Shown: positions 51,557-64,000, counted from the first letter of the stretch. The stretch: DNA of 64,000 nucleotides from Rhopalosiphum padi (GCF_020882245.1 NC_083600.1:15996001-16060000); one strand, 5' to 3'. Notes: generated from the sequence alone by a model not told the origin. Program-made: numbers and translations.

Positions 51557-54500
51557 TATGTACAATAGCGCATACAGTGTTGACCTTTTGTTTTCGACAG
51601 GAAATGCGTTATATATTTTTTTTCGACACATATGACATGCAATGATATTCTTCGAGCGATTAGTGCACAGTGACGGCGGCGGTGATATATTAAATCATCA
51701 CGATTCTTTGGACTTTACATGACATAATATTACGTGGGGTATTATATATATATACGCATGCGCGCGTGTATAAAAACGAAGCTATTATTACGCGCGCGAT
51801 GTATATGTACATACTAATAATGCACGGATATGTATATTGTATATATATAAATATATAAATACTTGCCATTTCAACCGCCCGCGCCTTCGACCGAACAACA
51901 ACAGAAATTTTATTTAGAACTACACACGAGACGCTATTTTTTAAAGATATTTTTCTAATAGTTTATTGGCCTCGCACGCATCATCATCATTGTTGAACGA
52001 CGGAAAAAAAAAACTTAATAATATTAACGTGCGAATAGCCAAATACGCCGCCGCATTCTTCTGTTAGAGGACCGTTTGACTCTTAGTCGTCTAGTATAAT
52101 ATTATTATTTTATTATTTTCCTGCCATGTATATATAAATCGCGGGCGTAAGGACGTTTTAACGAATATCAAAAATAAACTCGGCCAACCACTACAATAGC
52201 AGCAGCAGTAGCAGCAGCTATAGCTTATACATGTAACGACAAACCAGGAACGCGCGCGACGACTAGAGATAATAATTTTTAAATCGGTCTCTACAGGTTA
52301 ATTTATTACAATCTTTATTTGTGTGTACATATACGTACGTACAGCAGCAGTGTACAAAAGACAAAGACAGTCATTCAGGGGACGACTTGGCCAAGAAAAA
52401 ACATTTCATTTAATAATGACGAAGAAGAATGTCGTACATTATATATTATATTGTGTGTATGGAACTGAAAATAAAGATTTCCTCCGTTATGAATTATTAA
52501 AAACACGCACGGTGGCGGTGGGATAGGGTGGCAAAATTAAACTAGAAAATATTATATCACGCGCGCGACGACGGTGGCGGCGGCAAGGGACAAGACGTCT
52601 GAAAAATATGAATTATGACAACTTTGGCTACAACTATCGTTTCTTTCCACCTCGCATCGTCGTCGTTCTCGCGATCGTCGTCGTAAATACGGATTAACAG
52701 TACGCACGTATAACATCGGCGGTGGCTGCAACTTCATCCTAAACCGTGCATTACATAAATTAATGATCTCGTTAAAAAAACTCCCTCCCACCCATGTTTG
52801 AGCTCCCGTGTATACAATATTTAAATACAAGTACAGCAACTATTATTAAAACGCGTATACCAAATGAATAAAACTATGATTCGTAGCGATGCATGCTTAC
52901 CTATAAATAATATATGTGTAGCGTTTCGATCACCTGAAAAACCACTGAAACGTACATTATATAGCGATAACTACGCGTGACGCAACTCCGTGTAGCAGTA
53001 GTTATTGTCACGAGGGAAACAGCTTTTGTGGTGTGACATTGGTTGCCAAAACGTAAGCCACTCGTTTTTCTGAGACAGGGTGAGGTTAGCGGAGAGATTC
53101 TCATTATTTTCTTTGGCAGTGGTTGCGCAGGTCCACTGGGAATCGGATGGCCCCGGACGAAAAGAGATTAACGCTGCAATGTTACTGCTGCCATCACGCC
53201 ATACTCTGTCGCTGCCACCCTAGTATTTTCGCCACCGAACCGACACAAATGCACAATGACAGCAAAAATATTATCAGACGACAATATCATCCGACACGAG
53301 TTTTTCACCGAATTGTTCAACTATATTATTATATCTACAATCTATATATAAGTCTACACTTATATAGAACATTGCTTCAGTGTATGGGTAATTATATATT
53401 GTGGGCTTTATTGCGAAAAAATCGTTTCCACGTATTGGTTAAGAGGGAGGGGAGGGTGAAAAAACATGCGACGGCAAATTTATCTCAAAGATTTACCGAC
53501 TTCAGTAATCGCCGGTTCGAGTGACCCTATATTATGCTTCTACTCGTATGTACTCTCCCGCTGGCCTTTCTTCTTCTTATTTGGGACCACACAAAAGAAT
53601 ACATATCGAATTAAATAAATAAAATATATAAATGTAAACGTATATGGAATATGGATCTACACAGGATCGACAGCATCGGTGCACTGTGGAGAGTGAGAAT
53701 TTCTTCGAAAAACACATATTGCAAACAGATTGTGTTTCGAAGATGAAAAATTCTGTCAAAAAATAAATAAAACAGGCGCATGATTTATAGCGGTCACTGG
53801 GGGGTGTCTAGCCGGTCAAATTATTTTACAAGGGCATGCAGAGAAAAAGAACCCTCTCGGGTTCGGATTACGGCTGAAAACAAAGCGAATAGGATCGTTA
53901 AAACTGAACAGACAAACTAAACGACTCGTTCAGCGATAACCTATATATATTTTATCGGTTTCAATAACAGACGTCGTGTTTTTATCGAGAATTATTGATA
54001 ATACGACATAATAGTATAATATACGATTATCTGCCTACTCGCAGATGTGAGAATTCTAAAAACGTCGTTGTTGATCAATGTAACTCCCCGTAATAGTTAT
54101 ATCATATAAATCCATATTTTTATTTCGACTTTTTAACGGATACTAGAAAAGATGCAAGTCCAAACTCTGAATAATAATATACGTCGAGTTATAAACATCT
54201 CAACTTGCACATGTCATCCTATTTGAACAAGACACGCGTTTTGGTCATTTTCAGACGATGACTTAATAATTTAACATATACACGCGTAATAATATTATTC
54301 TGGAGACGATAGAATTTTTATTTTCTTACTCATGAAATCTGATACACCGGGTATACATGGGGGGAAAATCAAATCTTTCTCGACGCATAAACAGGTGCGA
54401 TTCGTAATAAGTTTTTACATTATAAAATGTACACATCGTGAGGCGGTGGCGACGACAGTGACGTGTTGACAGCGACGATGGTTGTCAACGCGGTTTGTCG

Positions 54501-57500
54501 CCACTGCCGCTACAACTGAAACCGAACTGCGTTTTGTGTGGCGTTATTACGTACGCGGCGCATCGGATATAGGAAAAAAATACAGCCGCCGCCGTCGACA
54601 CGTAATAATATAAAACGCGCGCGCCATCGATTGACGTCTTACACCCGTTGTGTTTGTGTGTGCGTGTGTGTATATCTGTTGTCGTATATAGTCTATGAAA
54701 TTAATTGGCCACGTGGAGGATGAGACGCACATTTCGAAAACACAACTGCAGCACTCGCCACGTACATTATTATTATTATCGTAATGATTATTATTTTCTT
54801 CTTGAGAATATTCTCTCGACGACACGCGCAGAACCGAAACTCGACGAGATATTTATTTCGTATAGGTTAGTGGGTATATAATTTATATGTATATATTATA
54901 TTATATTTTAGCAGAGGAATGAACAGATGATAATATTTACGGACGGTCGTACAACAATGCTATTATATATTGTTGTATATATAAATATATAATAAATAAT
55001 TCAATATTATCGCATCACGTTGAATTAATAATATTTAAATTTATAAATATAGTATATGCCTATAATAATTACTAATTTGTATTAAACATGTCCCACATGG
55101 TAAACTACAATTACGTGACCAATTATTAGACAATATTTATAAAAATCAGATGAGTGAGGAAACACATATAGATTTTTTCGTATCAACTATCAAGGGCAAG
55201 TAGCGTGATGTGTTATCAATCAATTATTCTCATATATTTCTTACGAAAAAATTACTATAGAATTAAATATAATATTATATATACATACATATATATAATA
55301 CATGAACAAGTGCACGACGCATCATGGTATTTAAATCCACGACTAAGAAAAAACAAAACGGGTCCAATTTTTTTAAAATTATTTAAACCAGTAAGTATTA
55401 TATTGTAATATACATCATGAGTATGAAATTAAAGCTATTAAATTTCTTGAATATATATATCCGTACATTTCAAATTGAAAAAAATGAGTATATTTGGGTA
55501 AAATGCATGTACCTATAAAGTAAATAAATTATGTTATATGATATATTATAATATAAACCGCGTTTGCAGAAATAAAACATATACCTATAATTATTTTTTC
55601 AGGTAGACACTTATAGAACATATCAAATTTAAATATCTATTTGAATTAAGCGAAGCATCAAAGTCCGTGACTGTTGCACAAGTAAAAAATAGCACTATAG
55701 CACGCGCACGTACTCACGAGCATATATTATATTATACGAGAGTATATACATATTTAGAGCAAAAGTAGTCGCGCGTACTGTAACATGATAAGAAGAGTCG
55801 GTAATCATTTAGATGTACAAGTCAGAGTTGTAATAAGAGGGCAAAATGTTATTGGTGATAGGTCGGGGGTGGTCCGTAAAAGACTAGTTCGTCACCGTAA
55901 ACGGACTGGAAAAAAATAACTCGCAACTTCCGGTGAATATAATGCACGCGACAACGATGACGGACGCTTGCAGGCTTTATACCTATATACCTAAATACAA
56001 ATATAATAAGAGACCTCCGCTGTTTATGAAAAAATAACGAACCGTACAATTATTATTGCTGCTGTAGCAAAAGAATATGCACCACGTGATTATTATTTAT
56101 TTATTTTCATTTTTTTTATATTTAGTTATATACAACTGTACTCATGGCAATCTTATTAAACGCTCATGCTCGTTTTGCTAAGCATAATTACGCTTTGTTT
56201 ATTAAATTGGAAGGAAGGGAGGAAGCTGCACACTAGCATTTATTCTCGAGAAATAGCTAGGTGTAGTAATAATAGTAATAACATTAAAGTAGGTTTAAAC
56301 TTGTATTATATAAGTATGTAGTTATAGGTACTACCGAATATATTATACTATTGCATTATACTACTAAATGCCTAAGATATATATATATTATATGTAATAA
56401 TTACATTTATATGCATATAAATTGTATTATAATTTTGAAAAGCGTAGTTAAATTGATTATATAATATAATAGTACCAATTTCACTATATTTTATACAAAA
56501 ATTAATTATTTTAAATTAATTTTTACTTTTCCATACTGGACCTACGACTGATGAATTTCACAATATGACTTCAGACTATAAAATCGTATTGTAAGCAGCG
56601 ATCGCATATAACCACATATTTTATGTGAATGTTCGAGTAACAGTTAATACAATTATGTATATAGTTATCGGAGTTGAGTGGATAAATAAACATAGAAAAA
56701 TAACGAGAGAAGCATCATATAGATAATATCCTTTGCTACCATTTATTTCCCGGAAAAAGGATTAACGTCTGACAAATAAAACGCAGAATTTTCTGTTAAT
56801 TAAGTACTTTTAACTGTTCCTTCGGAGAATTTGTCCTGCCACTACCACCCATGACACAGCACAACGCTTTCTATTTAAATTTACAATATATAAATAGTGT
56901 CCTTTAGAAACAAAGTAACAAAAAAAACTTCTACCAAATAGGTATTGAATAATTAATATTTTAATTATTATCGTGACAGAAACTCAAAGGCATTAACGTC
57001 CGCTTATAGTTCGAGTTTCGAGTAGGTATATAATATTGATATACGACAAATATAAATGCGCATGATAATACATTAATCCTATTTATTAATTTAAGACTTC
57101 AATGTAATTTCTGAAATAATTCGCGTGATATAAAACACAAAAAAAATAATCAATAACATTAAAAAAATAAAAATAAAAATAATGTATTAGCGATTGCGAT
57201 TTATTTTCGATTCTTCTATAAAATAATGTTATAAAATAATACCTAATGAAAAACTTAAACTATTTAATATAGTACCTATATATTATCTTTATAATATATA
57301 TAATGTATATGGAAAACATGCGACGGGGCGGTTTTCCGCAGTTGGTCTCGCGAACAGGCGTGACGGAGGAAAAACAATAAGAGGAAAAAATATATTTTCG
57401 GAGGGTCTGCCGGCACGCGATTGGCACGGCCGACGAAGGGCTGCTATTGGCCGCCGCCAACAACAATACATATTTTCACGTCGCTCCTACAGCGTGCACG

Positions 57501-60500
57501 CGCACACAGGTGGACGAGAAACGCCGCACAAACAATGGCGATGACGTTCCTATTATATGTATATAGGTATACAATAACGACGATCTACCTACCTACCTAC
57601 CTACCAACAATATAATATGAAGTAATAAAAAAAGTAATAATAATACATATAACAATCTCACCGTTGTATGTTGTTCGATCCTTCTCTTTTTTAGTGGTGG
57701 TTATTTAATGTTTATATACATATTTTTTTTTATGCAAGATTGACGAAATAAAAAGGTATTATTATATTATATAAACCTGCAGGGATGGGCAACTGGTGGC
57801 CCGTGTTACATTTCAAATTACTTTACAAAAATACAAAATATAAGGATTTGTTTGTATTTTATTTTATTATATTTATAAAAACAACATATTTTTTATTATA
57901 AAACGTAGTTATGAATTCTTGTGTAGTATTGAACTATAAATGTAAATTGTAAATTTTATTGACTTTTTTTTTTTTGCTTTCTATGTTTTTTGGCCCGCTA
58001 GATTTTTACTTTAAAAAAATTGACCTTCTAGTAGCATTGAGTTGCCCATTCCTGATATAAACCATCGTGTCGTATTGTTGCATACATATTATAATAAATT
58101 AATAAAATAAATAATAATATTAATGTACCTATGCTATTTTTTAGTGTAAGAAAACAGATATGCAGCAGTACCTAAATTTTATTAACATAACATGGCGGAA
58201 ATAGACATTGTATTATTCGAAAAGAGAGAGCCTATACAATACATGCAATATATACTACAAATGATTCTGCATGATATTATGTATAATTTATATCGTCGTC
58301 ACTATGTGTAAACAGATACATATATATTATTTTATATTCACATCGCGCATCACTTTGAACAGCTTCAGACTTTAATATATTATACCTAGGTGAAATAGTG
58401 TAAACTCATATTGTACTTTTATATATTATACGATGCATATAAAGTATTTAATTATAAAACTCATCTGAGAAGAGTGGATAACAATTTTTTTAAATTAAAA
58501 TGGTACGAAAACTTTGGGGCACACGGTAGCACATGTGGCAGTTCAGGGCTAACATTATATAGGTACATACGCACGCTGTGGAGGGTAGTACACTAAAACG
58601 AATGGACGATGTAATGTGGGAAAGAAACAAAAATCTACCCCACGCCAACAAACCTATATATTATATATATTTATTTAATATATACTGTTGCGAATGGTGT
58701 AATACAATATACATCCAGATATACGCATTATTAATCACTGTGTAAGGCATTTTTCGGCGAACACGATTTTTCGAATGGGCGCGACACACACGGTGCTGCA
58801 GACACACGCATATTTTATTGTTGTGTTAGTATATTTGCGAGACACTATTTAATATGGTCGTCGTCGATAATGTAATATGAGGGACCCGAGACTGTTTCCA
58901 GATGTTTATATATACATAATATACAGATGGTATTCAGAATAAACGCTCCAATAAATGACGACGGCGATGCACGGATCTATTATATATACACGACAAGTCA
59001 CTTTTCTGACCTACATATGTGCGGCAGTTGACGATGTTTTTCAAAAACCCCGAAACACAATAATAACACATTTCGACGTAGTATGGCAGACAGCAGCATA
59101 TTTTAATGTATACAATACATAATACTGTATAGTAGTATAATATAATATATAGGAGCGTGTAACAAACGTATCTATACAATGCATATACAAACACGACTAT
59201 CAATTTTTCTATCAAAAATAAAGAGAGACAAAGAAATAAAACAAACAAAAAATAAATATATATATGAAGTATATAAACTACCCACCATCTTATTTCTTCT
59301 TTAGTTTTTCTTCTAGAAGTCTAGAATCATATATAGTATATTTTATCGTATTTCTTTAATAAATAATATTGATGAAATTTATTCGGAAAAACTAGGTGAT
59401 TAATAACACGGATGAAAAAGCAAAGCCGATATATTCTGCTGTGAATATGTACGTTTCAGGATTCACGCGTCGCTTCTCGTAATATACGTGCAAATAGGAT
59501 ATACCTATACATAGGTATAAATATAGCCATATAGGTTCGAAATAATAATTATAAAATAAACGATAGTACTTATATGGTTAACTAATGCTAAACTATTTTG
59601 ATAACATACACTATAGTATAGTATCTATATGTTATATATTATCGAGTTTACCTATGATATATAATAATAGTACAATTATTATTCATTGGAGTCTGATGAT
59701 ATTGATAATGATATGTATTTGTATTATATTTAATTTTTGTATGCAAATATACGTTTTTATTGTTGTATAGGTGGATATGTATATTGTATACAGTATAAAT
59801 GTACATAAAGTAACCTATTATGTGCACACACTAACACAAACTTCAAGCGAGAACCTCGACTGTCAAGGTGAATGGACGGGACTTGGAAGAAACGCGTTAG
59901 AAAAAATGATGTAACCCGGTGAGACACGCTGACAAAAGGCGCAGTATATACCTGCCTAGCAATATCATTGCCGCTGCCACCGTCAACCACTGCAGTGTAG
60001 TTAAATTTTATTATTATTATTATTATTATTATTGTAATAACGAAGCCTAGACGAATAGACAATACGAGTATTGTACGCGCCCACAATGGCGTCGTCATTA
60101 TAATACAAGTAGGTCGTGGTCAACAAAAGTCAGTGTGTATTTTGTTTTGAAAAAAAAAATATTACAAACAAAAAATATATATAATAATAAACCGAAGGAA
60201 TAATAATAAATAATATACAAAACAAACAGTACTTTGATAAATGATTTCTTTTTCTGTTCTTATATAGGTATTATATAGTTACTATTCTCTTATTCTTTTA
60301 TTCTCCTCGTCGTTGCCTACCGCGGCGCGCACGTCGTTGTTTAAGTCTCACACAACAACCATAACCAACTCGTACAATAGCCGCCATTTTCCTCGGTTCA
60401 GTCTACGTCGACGATAATAATGGTTGTAATAAAAATAATTGAAAATTATTATCATAGTCGCAACGCGTAAGTCTGCTGCAGTTGTGCGACGTACCATGTA

Positions 60501-63500
60501 GGCAGAGGTGGAACAAAGTTACGTTTAATAAGCCGCACCGTTCCGCACTTTTCATAATAAATCAATCGGTCAAAAACCACAATATATAGATAGATATATC
60601 ATGTAATGATATTATCATGATACGACTGCGTAACAGCCGAAAGGAATATAATATTTCAGTACTATTAAATAGGTACGACCGAACAATGGTGGTTGCAGCA
60701 GTACCAAACTGAGTTTCCCGCGTATAGTTTATAAAATACAGACAAATATATTAATGGACACAATCATAGCGGAGGAGTAGGCGAAAGACCCATACAATTT
60801 TATTATTTACTCATATGAGAACATAATATAACGCAAACATATATTATATATAATCTTATAAGTGTTTTAGGCGTTGTCCGCGATCAAGGAAATGAATGAA
60901 TGCTCTTCGTTGGCATATTGTCGGACAAGCGCGTGACGAGTTCTAATTTAAACTCTGTGAGCAGTGGCATATACGTACACAGCAATCGTAATAAGGAATC
61001 GTCGCGCGAAAAGTGTAACAATATATAATAATGACATGTATGATATTATAATGAACGTTTTGCAAATTAAATAGTATTTTCTTTTATCGTCTCGCGATAC
61101 AGTGGCTTGCAATTTTATAATATTATATACATTTTTTATTTCAACACTGTTCGTATTATAATGAACAAAATATGTCCGATTGGCGATTATAACCTAAAGC
61201 AAACGAACTCCCTCTCAATACGTTTAAATTCGTGAACCGTGAACAATTAAATGTCTATAAGTACGCATCATATACGTCACCGTTAATATTATATATTTAC
61301 GTCTACATATTGCCGATTGCATTATGATATTATTATCTCGTTGTTCGCCTCTATCATATGTGCATACAAACGCTCTGATCGTATAATATGCATATACATA
61401 GTGCTTTGGCATCGCGAATATTTCGCGTTGTATCCCCGGAGGACCGTTGCATCTCCTGCTGCAACAGTGCACAGTTTATGTCGATCGCGGGCGTGACAAC
61501 GTGAAATATATTATATCAAACATATGTTTATGAATATTTAATGGGTCGGCCACTTTGCAAAACCCTAGTCGGAATTAGCGGTGTGCGTGGCATGTATATA
61601 GCTAAAACGCCTGGAAGCACCCCGACAGTGCGGTGAACTGCAAGAACTGCTATTACTACAGCAGCACTCTCCTCGGTATACAATAAATCACATTATGCAG
61701 CACGCGACCCCTGCACAACCCTTTTCTCTTCATCTCGGACCTCTTTCCGATTGTCCAGTTTTTTTCCGACCCCCGCTCCACTTCGCCAGCCGCCGGAAAT
61801 TAATCAAAAACAAATTTTACGCGAAAGCGATGGCGACATACGTCGGATTAACTTCTCATTATACATAATATGTGTATAAAATAAATGTACGCATTACTAT
61901 ATGCAATACGCGCGCTGCACGTCATATTACATATTATTATTATTTCGTACTCGCGACAGTTGTTTTTTTCTCGTAATCACGTTTTAATCAAAGTAAACTT
62001 ATGAAAACCGCGTAAGCATAGTTTTATTTTTTAATTTTAAATATTTTGCTTGCTTTTTTCAAGTGTACCGTGGTACACACGAACGATGAGTTGTTACGCG
62101 ACACTGCAGTATCTGCCATCTGTGAGAGCTGCAGCTGCTTCTATATAGGATTATATATATAACAATATTATATACTACTACCAACTCCGGCACTTTACAC
62201 TAATATACGGCGTTTTTACGGACATTTGAACACCAGAGCACGTCCGTTCGTTGAAAAGTTTACATAATGGCCGGAAATAATGAGATATATACCGGGATAC
62301 AGAATTATTATGCGTCCGCTACTGCTTCTGCTACAGAGATCGAGGGAGGAGAAGATGCAAAAGGAAAGCATTTCTTTTCAAAAGCACAGAAGCAGATTAA
62401 AGTCCGAACGCGGAACAAAAGAAAAACGGCCGAGTAATGAAAAAGAATGGAGGCGTGTATATACATACGCAGTGGTATACGCGCGTAACCGGCGTTGTGT
62501 TATTAATGAAAATAAAAAAAGAGAAAAAAAGTACTACAATATGATTTAGGTAAAACGCTCGTCTTTCCGCAATGGACCCTTCTTTTCCTCCTCCTGTAAA
62601 ATATAATATAGACTCGTTCCAAGCAGTTTTTCAGAGTATTTTTATTTTAATTTCTCATTGAACTCCACCGCCACCCGTTACCGTGCCATACAACCATTCC
62701 ACTGCCCCTTCGGAAAAAAACCGCTTTTCCGATTGTCTGGCATTAATGCGCGCCAGACTTTTCATGTTTCCAATCATAAAAATGCTACGTGACAACGACT
62801 GTGGCAATGATACAAAAGAATAAGCGGAAAGCTCCGTCAATATAATATACACTAATTAAACGGTGAACTCGATATGAAAATAAAAACCGTCGTCGATAAA
62901 TATATAGTAATTTCAATGTGATGATTATAATAATAATTAGTATTATTATTATTGGTTGTTGAATATATCAACATTGTTTTTTTTTTGTTAATGCACTTGA
63001 GTTGGCAGATTTTCACAAAACTAAATACAATACAGCAGTACAGCACATATTATATGCAATATGTATATCGTTAAAGTGTTGTTCGAAATATGGTTTTCAT
63101 TTATTTAAAAATAATTTAATTAATATAATATGAGAATGTTAAAAATATTTGAAAATAATATTTATAATTATAAAACCACCCTCTATTGTAGCGCTGATCG
63201 GATATAACAGTGCGATGCGCGTTATGATTATAAAAATAGTTCGTGTGTGCTAGGGTATTATTATATATTATGGCATAGCAAAAACGGTAGTAAATCAAAA
63301 GTTATTACAAAACATAAATGTCGGCTAGAGAAGAAGGCAGTTAAATATTTTTTTTTCTCTCTCTGTACGCATATATACACATACACACATATCATTCCAC
63401 TGAGAAGTATCTCTGGATTATGTAGGACGCGCGTCTAAAAATTTTCTAAGCGCTCCTTGTGTTTTAGTAGATATATCAGCGGTTTCCAAAATTTGCGTGG

Positions 63501-64000
63501 GCCACAAAAGAATTTTAATGGGTATCGCAAAATATTTAAGTTATTTATTTCGATTAAGAATACGATATTTCTACATCGATTATTAACAATATATTAATTG
63601 TGTGTACACTAAAGTCGGAACTGTTACCGGTTACCACCGCATAAAACAAACAATAGCATCGTCTATGTACAAAATACGTTCGTTCAAAAAAGGTCTCTAA
63701 ATTCTTTAGATAAAAAATAATAATACTAAAGATTGGACACTGTACTTACGAACATGATACATATTATTGTATGTACAATTTTCAATTTTATAACCATTGT
63801 CCGTTTCAATATTTTTTTACTTAAAATAATAATATAAGAGAATGTTAGTATATTATACGTTTTAGAACCTTACCTTGTTCGAATGGTCTTGTTGAGTAAG
63901 GAGTTGTTCCCGAAACAATTGTAACTGCAATATCATCTCAGACAGTTTGCGTTCTTTCTCGACTATCGTAGTGGTATCACCTTGCAAGTGTTGCAGTAGT
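38728..64000 (-). CDS. SoxD: SoxD-group HMG-box transcription factor (Sox5/6/13-like), 5' end beyond window
   Basis: Nuclear DNA-binding factor that binds the DNA minor groove as a coiled-coil dimer and recruits cofactors. Exons seen on the minus strand: 64000-63874, 43258-43097, 42911-42299, 40710-40600, 40508-40455, 39305-39162, 39089-38728; 523 codons in the window, all phases consistent. The first visible exon carries the SoxD leucine-zipper-like segment (EKERKLSEMILQL, then LFREQLL). The 43.2-kb exon has FLPLLDQLRGL. The 42.9-kb exon has PLNLTKRK, matching the CtBP-type PLNLS motif of Sox5/6, and a long Gln/His tract. The HMG box runs from HIKRPMNAFMVWAKDERRK through NISKILG (split by an intron) to PYYEEQSRLSK and YRPRPKR. 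It continues with the SoxD-specific TCIVDGKKMRISEYK and ends in an acidic DSHDED tail. That combination excludes other Sox groups. The start codon lies to the right of the window. Confidence 0.95.
38968..39270 (-). other. SoxD: HMG-box coding segment of SoxD
   Basis: The DNA-binding domain is encoded by two exons joined after KILG. It starts HIKRPMNAF, keeps the SoxD-type MVWAKDERRKIL, and ends at RPRPKR. The intron (39161-39090) interrupts the box within the Gly codon after KIL. Confidence 0.93.
39437..40404. mobile_element. Non-autonomous transposon with long terminal inverted repeats, 968 bp, in SoxD intron
   Basis: The left end GGTGATTCACAAAAAATG and the inverted right end CCAGATGATTCACCAAGTATG match. 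Similarity continues inward (CTCC, TAATAATG/TAAATAATG, TTATTTAAATTC/TTATTCAAAAT). The element is flanked by TA on both sides, suggesting a TA-targeting (Tc1/mariner-type) MITE. It is interrupted by a second element at 39774-40041. It has no coding capacity and lies between the 40455 and 39305 exon ends. Confidence 0.55.
39774..40041. mobile_element. MITE nested inside the 39437-40404 element
   Basis: GGCGCCCG at the left and CGGGCGCC at the right are exact inverted copies. A G-run near the left end pairs with a C-run at the right end (TTGCCCCCCTCC). Flanks TACTCACATA and TACTTACATA are nearly identical, consistent with a target-site duplication, though its exact limits are unclear. Confidence 0.6.
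42543..42665 (-). repeat. SoxD: CAG/CAC trinucleotide tract encoding poly-Gln/His in SoxD
   Basis: Nearly pure CAG/CAA and CAC/CAT codons on the minus strand give runs of up to about 13 Gln with His runs between them. It lies between the PLNL cofactor motif (42732-42743) and the HMG box, in a region expected to be disordered. It reads as long Ala- or Leu-rich frames on the plus strand, which are shadows. Confidence 0.95.
48895..48911. repeat. (CA)n microsatellite
   Basis: About eight uninterrupted CA units. Similar short CA/GT runs occur at about 45120-45150 and 47885-47910. Confidence 0.9.
51506..51549. repeat. (AT)n microsatellite
   Basis: Over 20 uninterrupted AT units, the longest pure dinucleotide run in the window. 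Confidence 0.95.
57584..57604. repeat. (CTAC)n tetranucleotide repeat
   Basis: Five uninterrupted CTAC units. Confidence 0.85.
57778..58055. mobile_element. hAT-like MITE, 278 bp, in SoxD intron
   Basis: Left end TGCAGGGATGGGCAACTGG and right end AGTTGCCCATTCCTGA are inverted copies apart from two differences. The flanks carry an exact 8-bp duplication TATAAACC (57770-57777 and 58056-58063), as expected for hAT insertion. The interior has GGCCCG near both ends and no reading frame of interest. Confidence 0.88.
60008..60034. repeat. (TTA)n microsatellite
   Basis: Nine uninterrupted TTA units. Confidence 0.9.
62267..62437 (+). CDS. Candidate 56-codon small ORF antisense within SoxD intron
   Basis: An ATG in good context (ATAATGG) opens 56 codons to TAA. 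The peptide starts MAGNNEIYTGIQNYY, has an Ala/Ser/Thr stretch (ASATASATE), an acidic patch (EIEGGED), and a strongly basic end (KVRTRNKRKTAE). It is not simple-sequence and codon use is mixed. I recognise no family. It lies on the strand opposite SoxD, about 1.4 kb from the upstream SoxD exon. It could be a translated small ORF, part of an antisense RNA, or chance. Confidence 0.25.
   Translation: MAGNNEIYTGIQNYYASATASATEIEGGEDAKGKHFFSKAQKQIKVRTRNKRKTAE
63477..63510. repeat. Possible left end of a degraded hAT-like element
   Basis: CAGCGGTTTCCAAAATTTGCG resembles CAG(T/C)GGTTTYCAAA hAT termini, and GTGGGCCAC follows. No inverted right end was found before the SoxD exon at 63874, so it is at most a relic. 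Confidence 0.3.

Larger units (their letters stand above)
43259..63873 (-). other. SoxD: SoxD intron, 20.6 kb, CpG-rich
   Basis: Bounded by AAG|GTAAGG (63874-63869) and a T-run plus AG acceptor at 43260-43259, phase 0. Compared with the Hipk half of the window it has markedly more CpG, many CGCG words, and many CA, TA and TAA microsatellites. It contains one clear MITE, half of another, and a 56-codon plus-strand ORF. I found no exon with SoxD-like Gln/Leu heptads in it. Other reading frames here (for example 53123-53524 plus) are probably chance in GC-richer sequence. Confidence 0.75.

Noticed and set aside
53123..53524. 133-codon plus-strand frame in the SoxD intron
   Set aside because: No recognisable domain, patchy composition with a Tyr/Ile-rich middle from TA-repeat sequence. 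More likely a chance frame in CpG-rich intron.
54547..54825. 92-codon minus-strand frame with Asn-rich start
   Set aside because: It begins at GTG and the Asn run comes from an ATT repeat. No domain or splice support.

Overview
This window is a piece of an AT-rich insect nuclear genome, most probably an aphid (Hemiptera). Every recognisable gene is metazoan and broken by GT-AG introns. The spacers are full of TA/TAA microsatellites and short non-autonomous transposons of kinds I associate with aphid genomes. The species call is inference. I see no bacterial or viral gene and no CRISPR array.

Layout from left to right: (1) 1-2.1 kb is AT-rich flank with one hAT-like MITE and one tentative minus-strand exon. 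(2) About 2.1-16.15 kb, plus strand, is a homeodomain-interacting protein kinase (Hipk): a 5' untranslated exon in a CpG-rich block, a 4.6-kb first intron, and 19 coding exons (about 1233 codons). A further 3' exon could give an alternative C-terminus. (3) 16.2-21.6 kb is gene-free AT-rich sequence. (4) 21.69-27.3 kb, minus strand, is glucosamine-6-phosphate deaminase (272 codons in six coding exons plus a 5' non-coding exon). (5) 27.2-31.0 kb is a divergent promoter region holding a 5'-truncated non-LTR retrotransposon with an intact target-site duplication, and an unassigned CpG-rich block. (6) 31.25-32.25 kb, plus strand, is the signal recognition particle receptor beta subunit (241 codons in five exons). 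(7) 32.3-36.3 kb is gene-poor, with a two-copy interspersed repeat. (8) 38.7-64.0 kb, minus strand, is the 3' part of a SoxD (Sox5/6/13, fly Sox102F-like) HMG-box factor. Its upstream exons lie beyond the right edge, and a 20.6-kb CpG-rich intron separates the coiled-coil exon from the rest.

The four genes do not form a pathway. Hipk and SoxD are regulators of transcription and development. GNPDA links hexosamine and glycolytic metabolism. SRPRB is an ER targeting GTPase. They are an ordinary gene neighbourhood: Hipk and GNPDA converge, GNPDA and SRPRB diverge, SRPRB and SoxD converge.

I did not find a wholly new system. The best leads are: a cassette-exon architecture at the Hipk 3' end that would swap the C-terminus in frame; a weak donor just before the Hipk SUMO-interaction exon; the SoxD coiled coil that seems to stop early; the CpG-rich 20-kb SoxD intron with a 56-codon antisense ORF; a short signal-peptide-like exon near the Hipk promoter; and several transposons datable by their target-site duplications.
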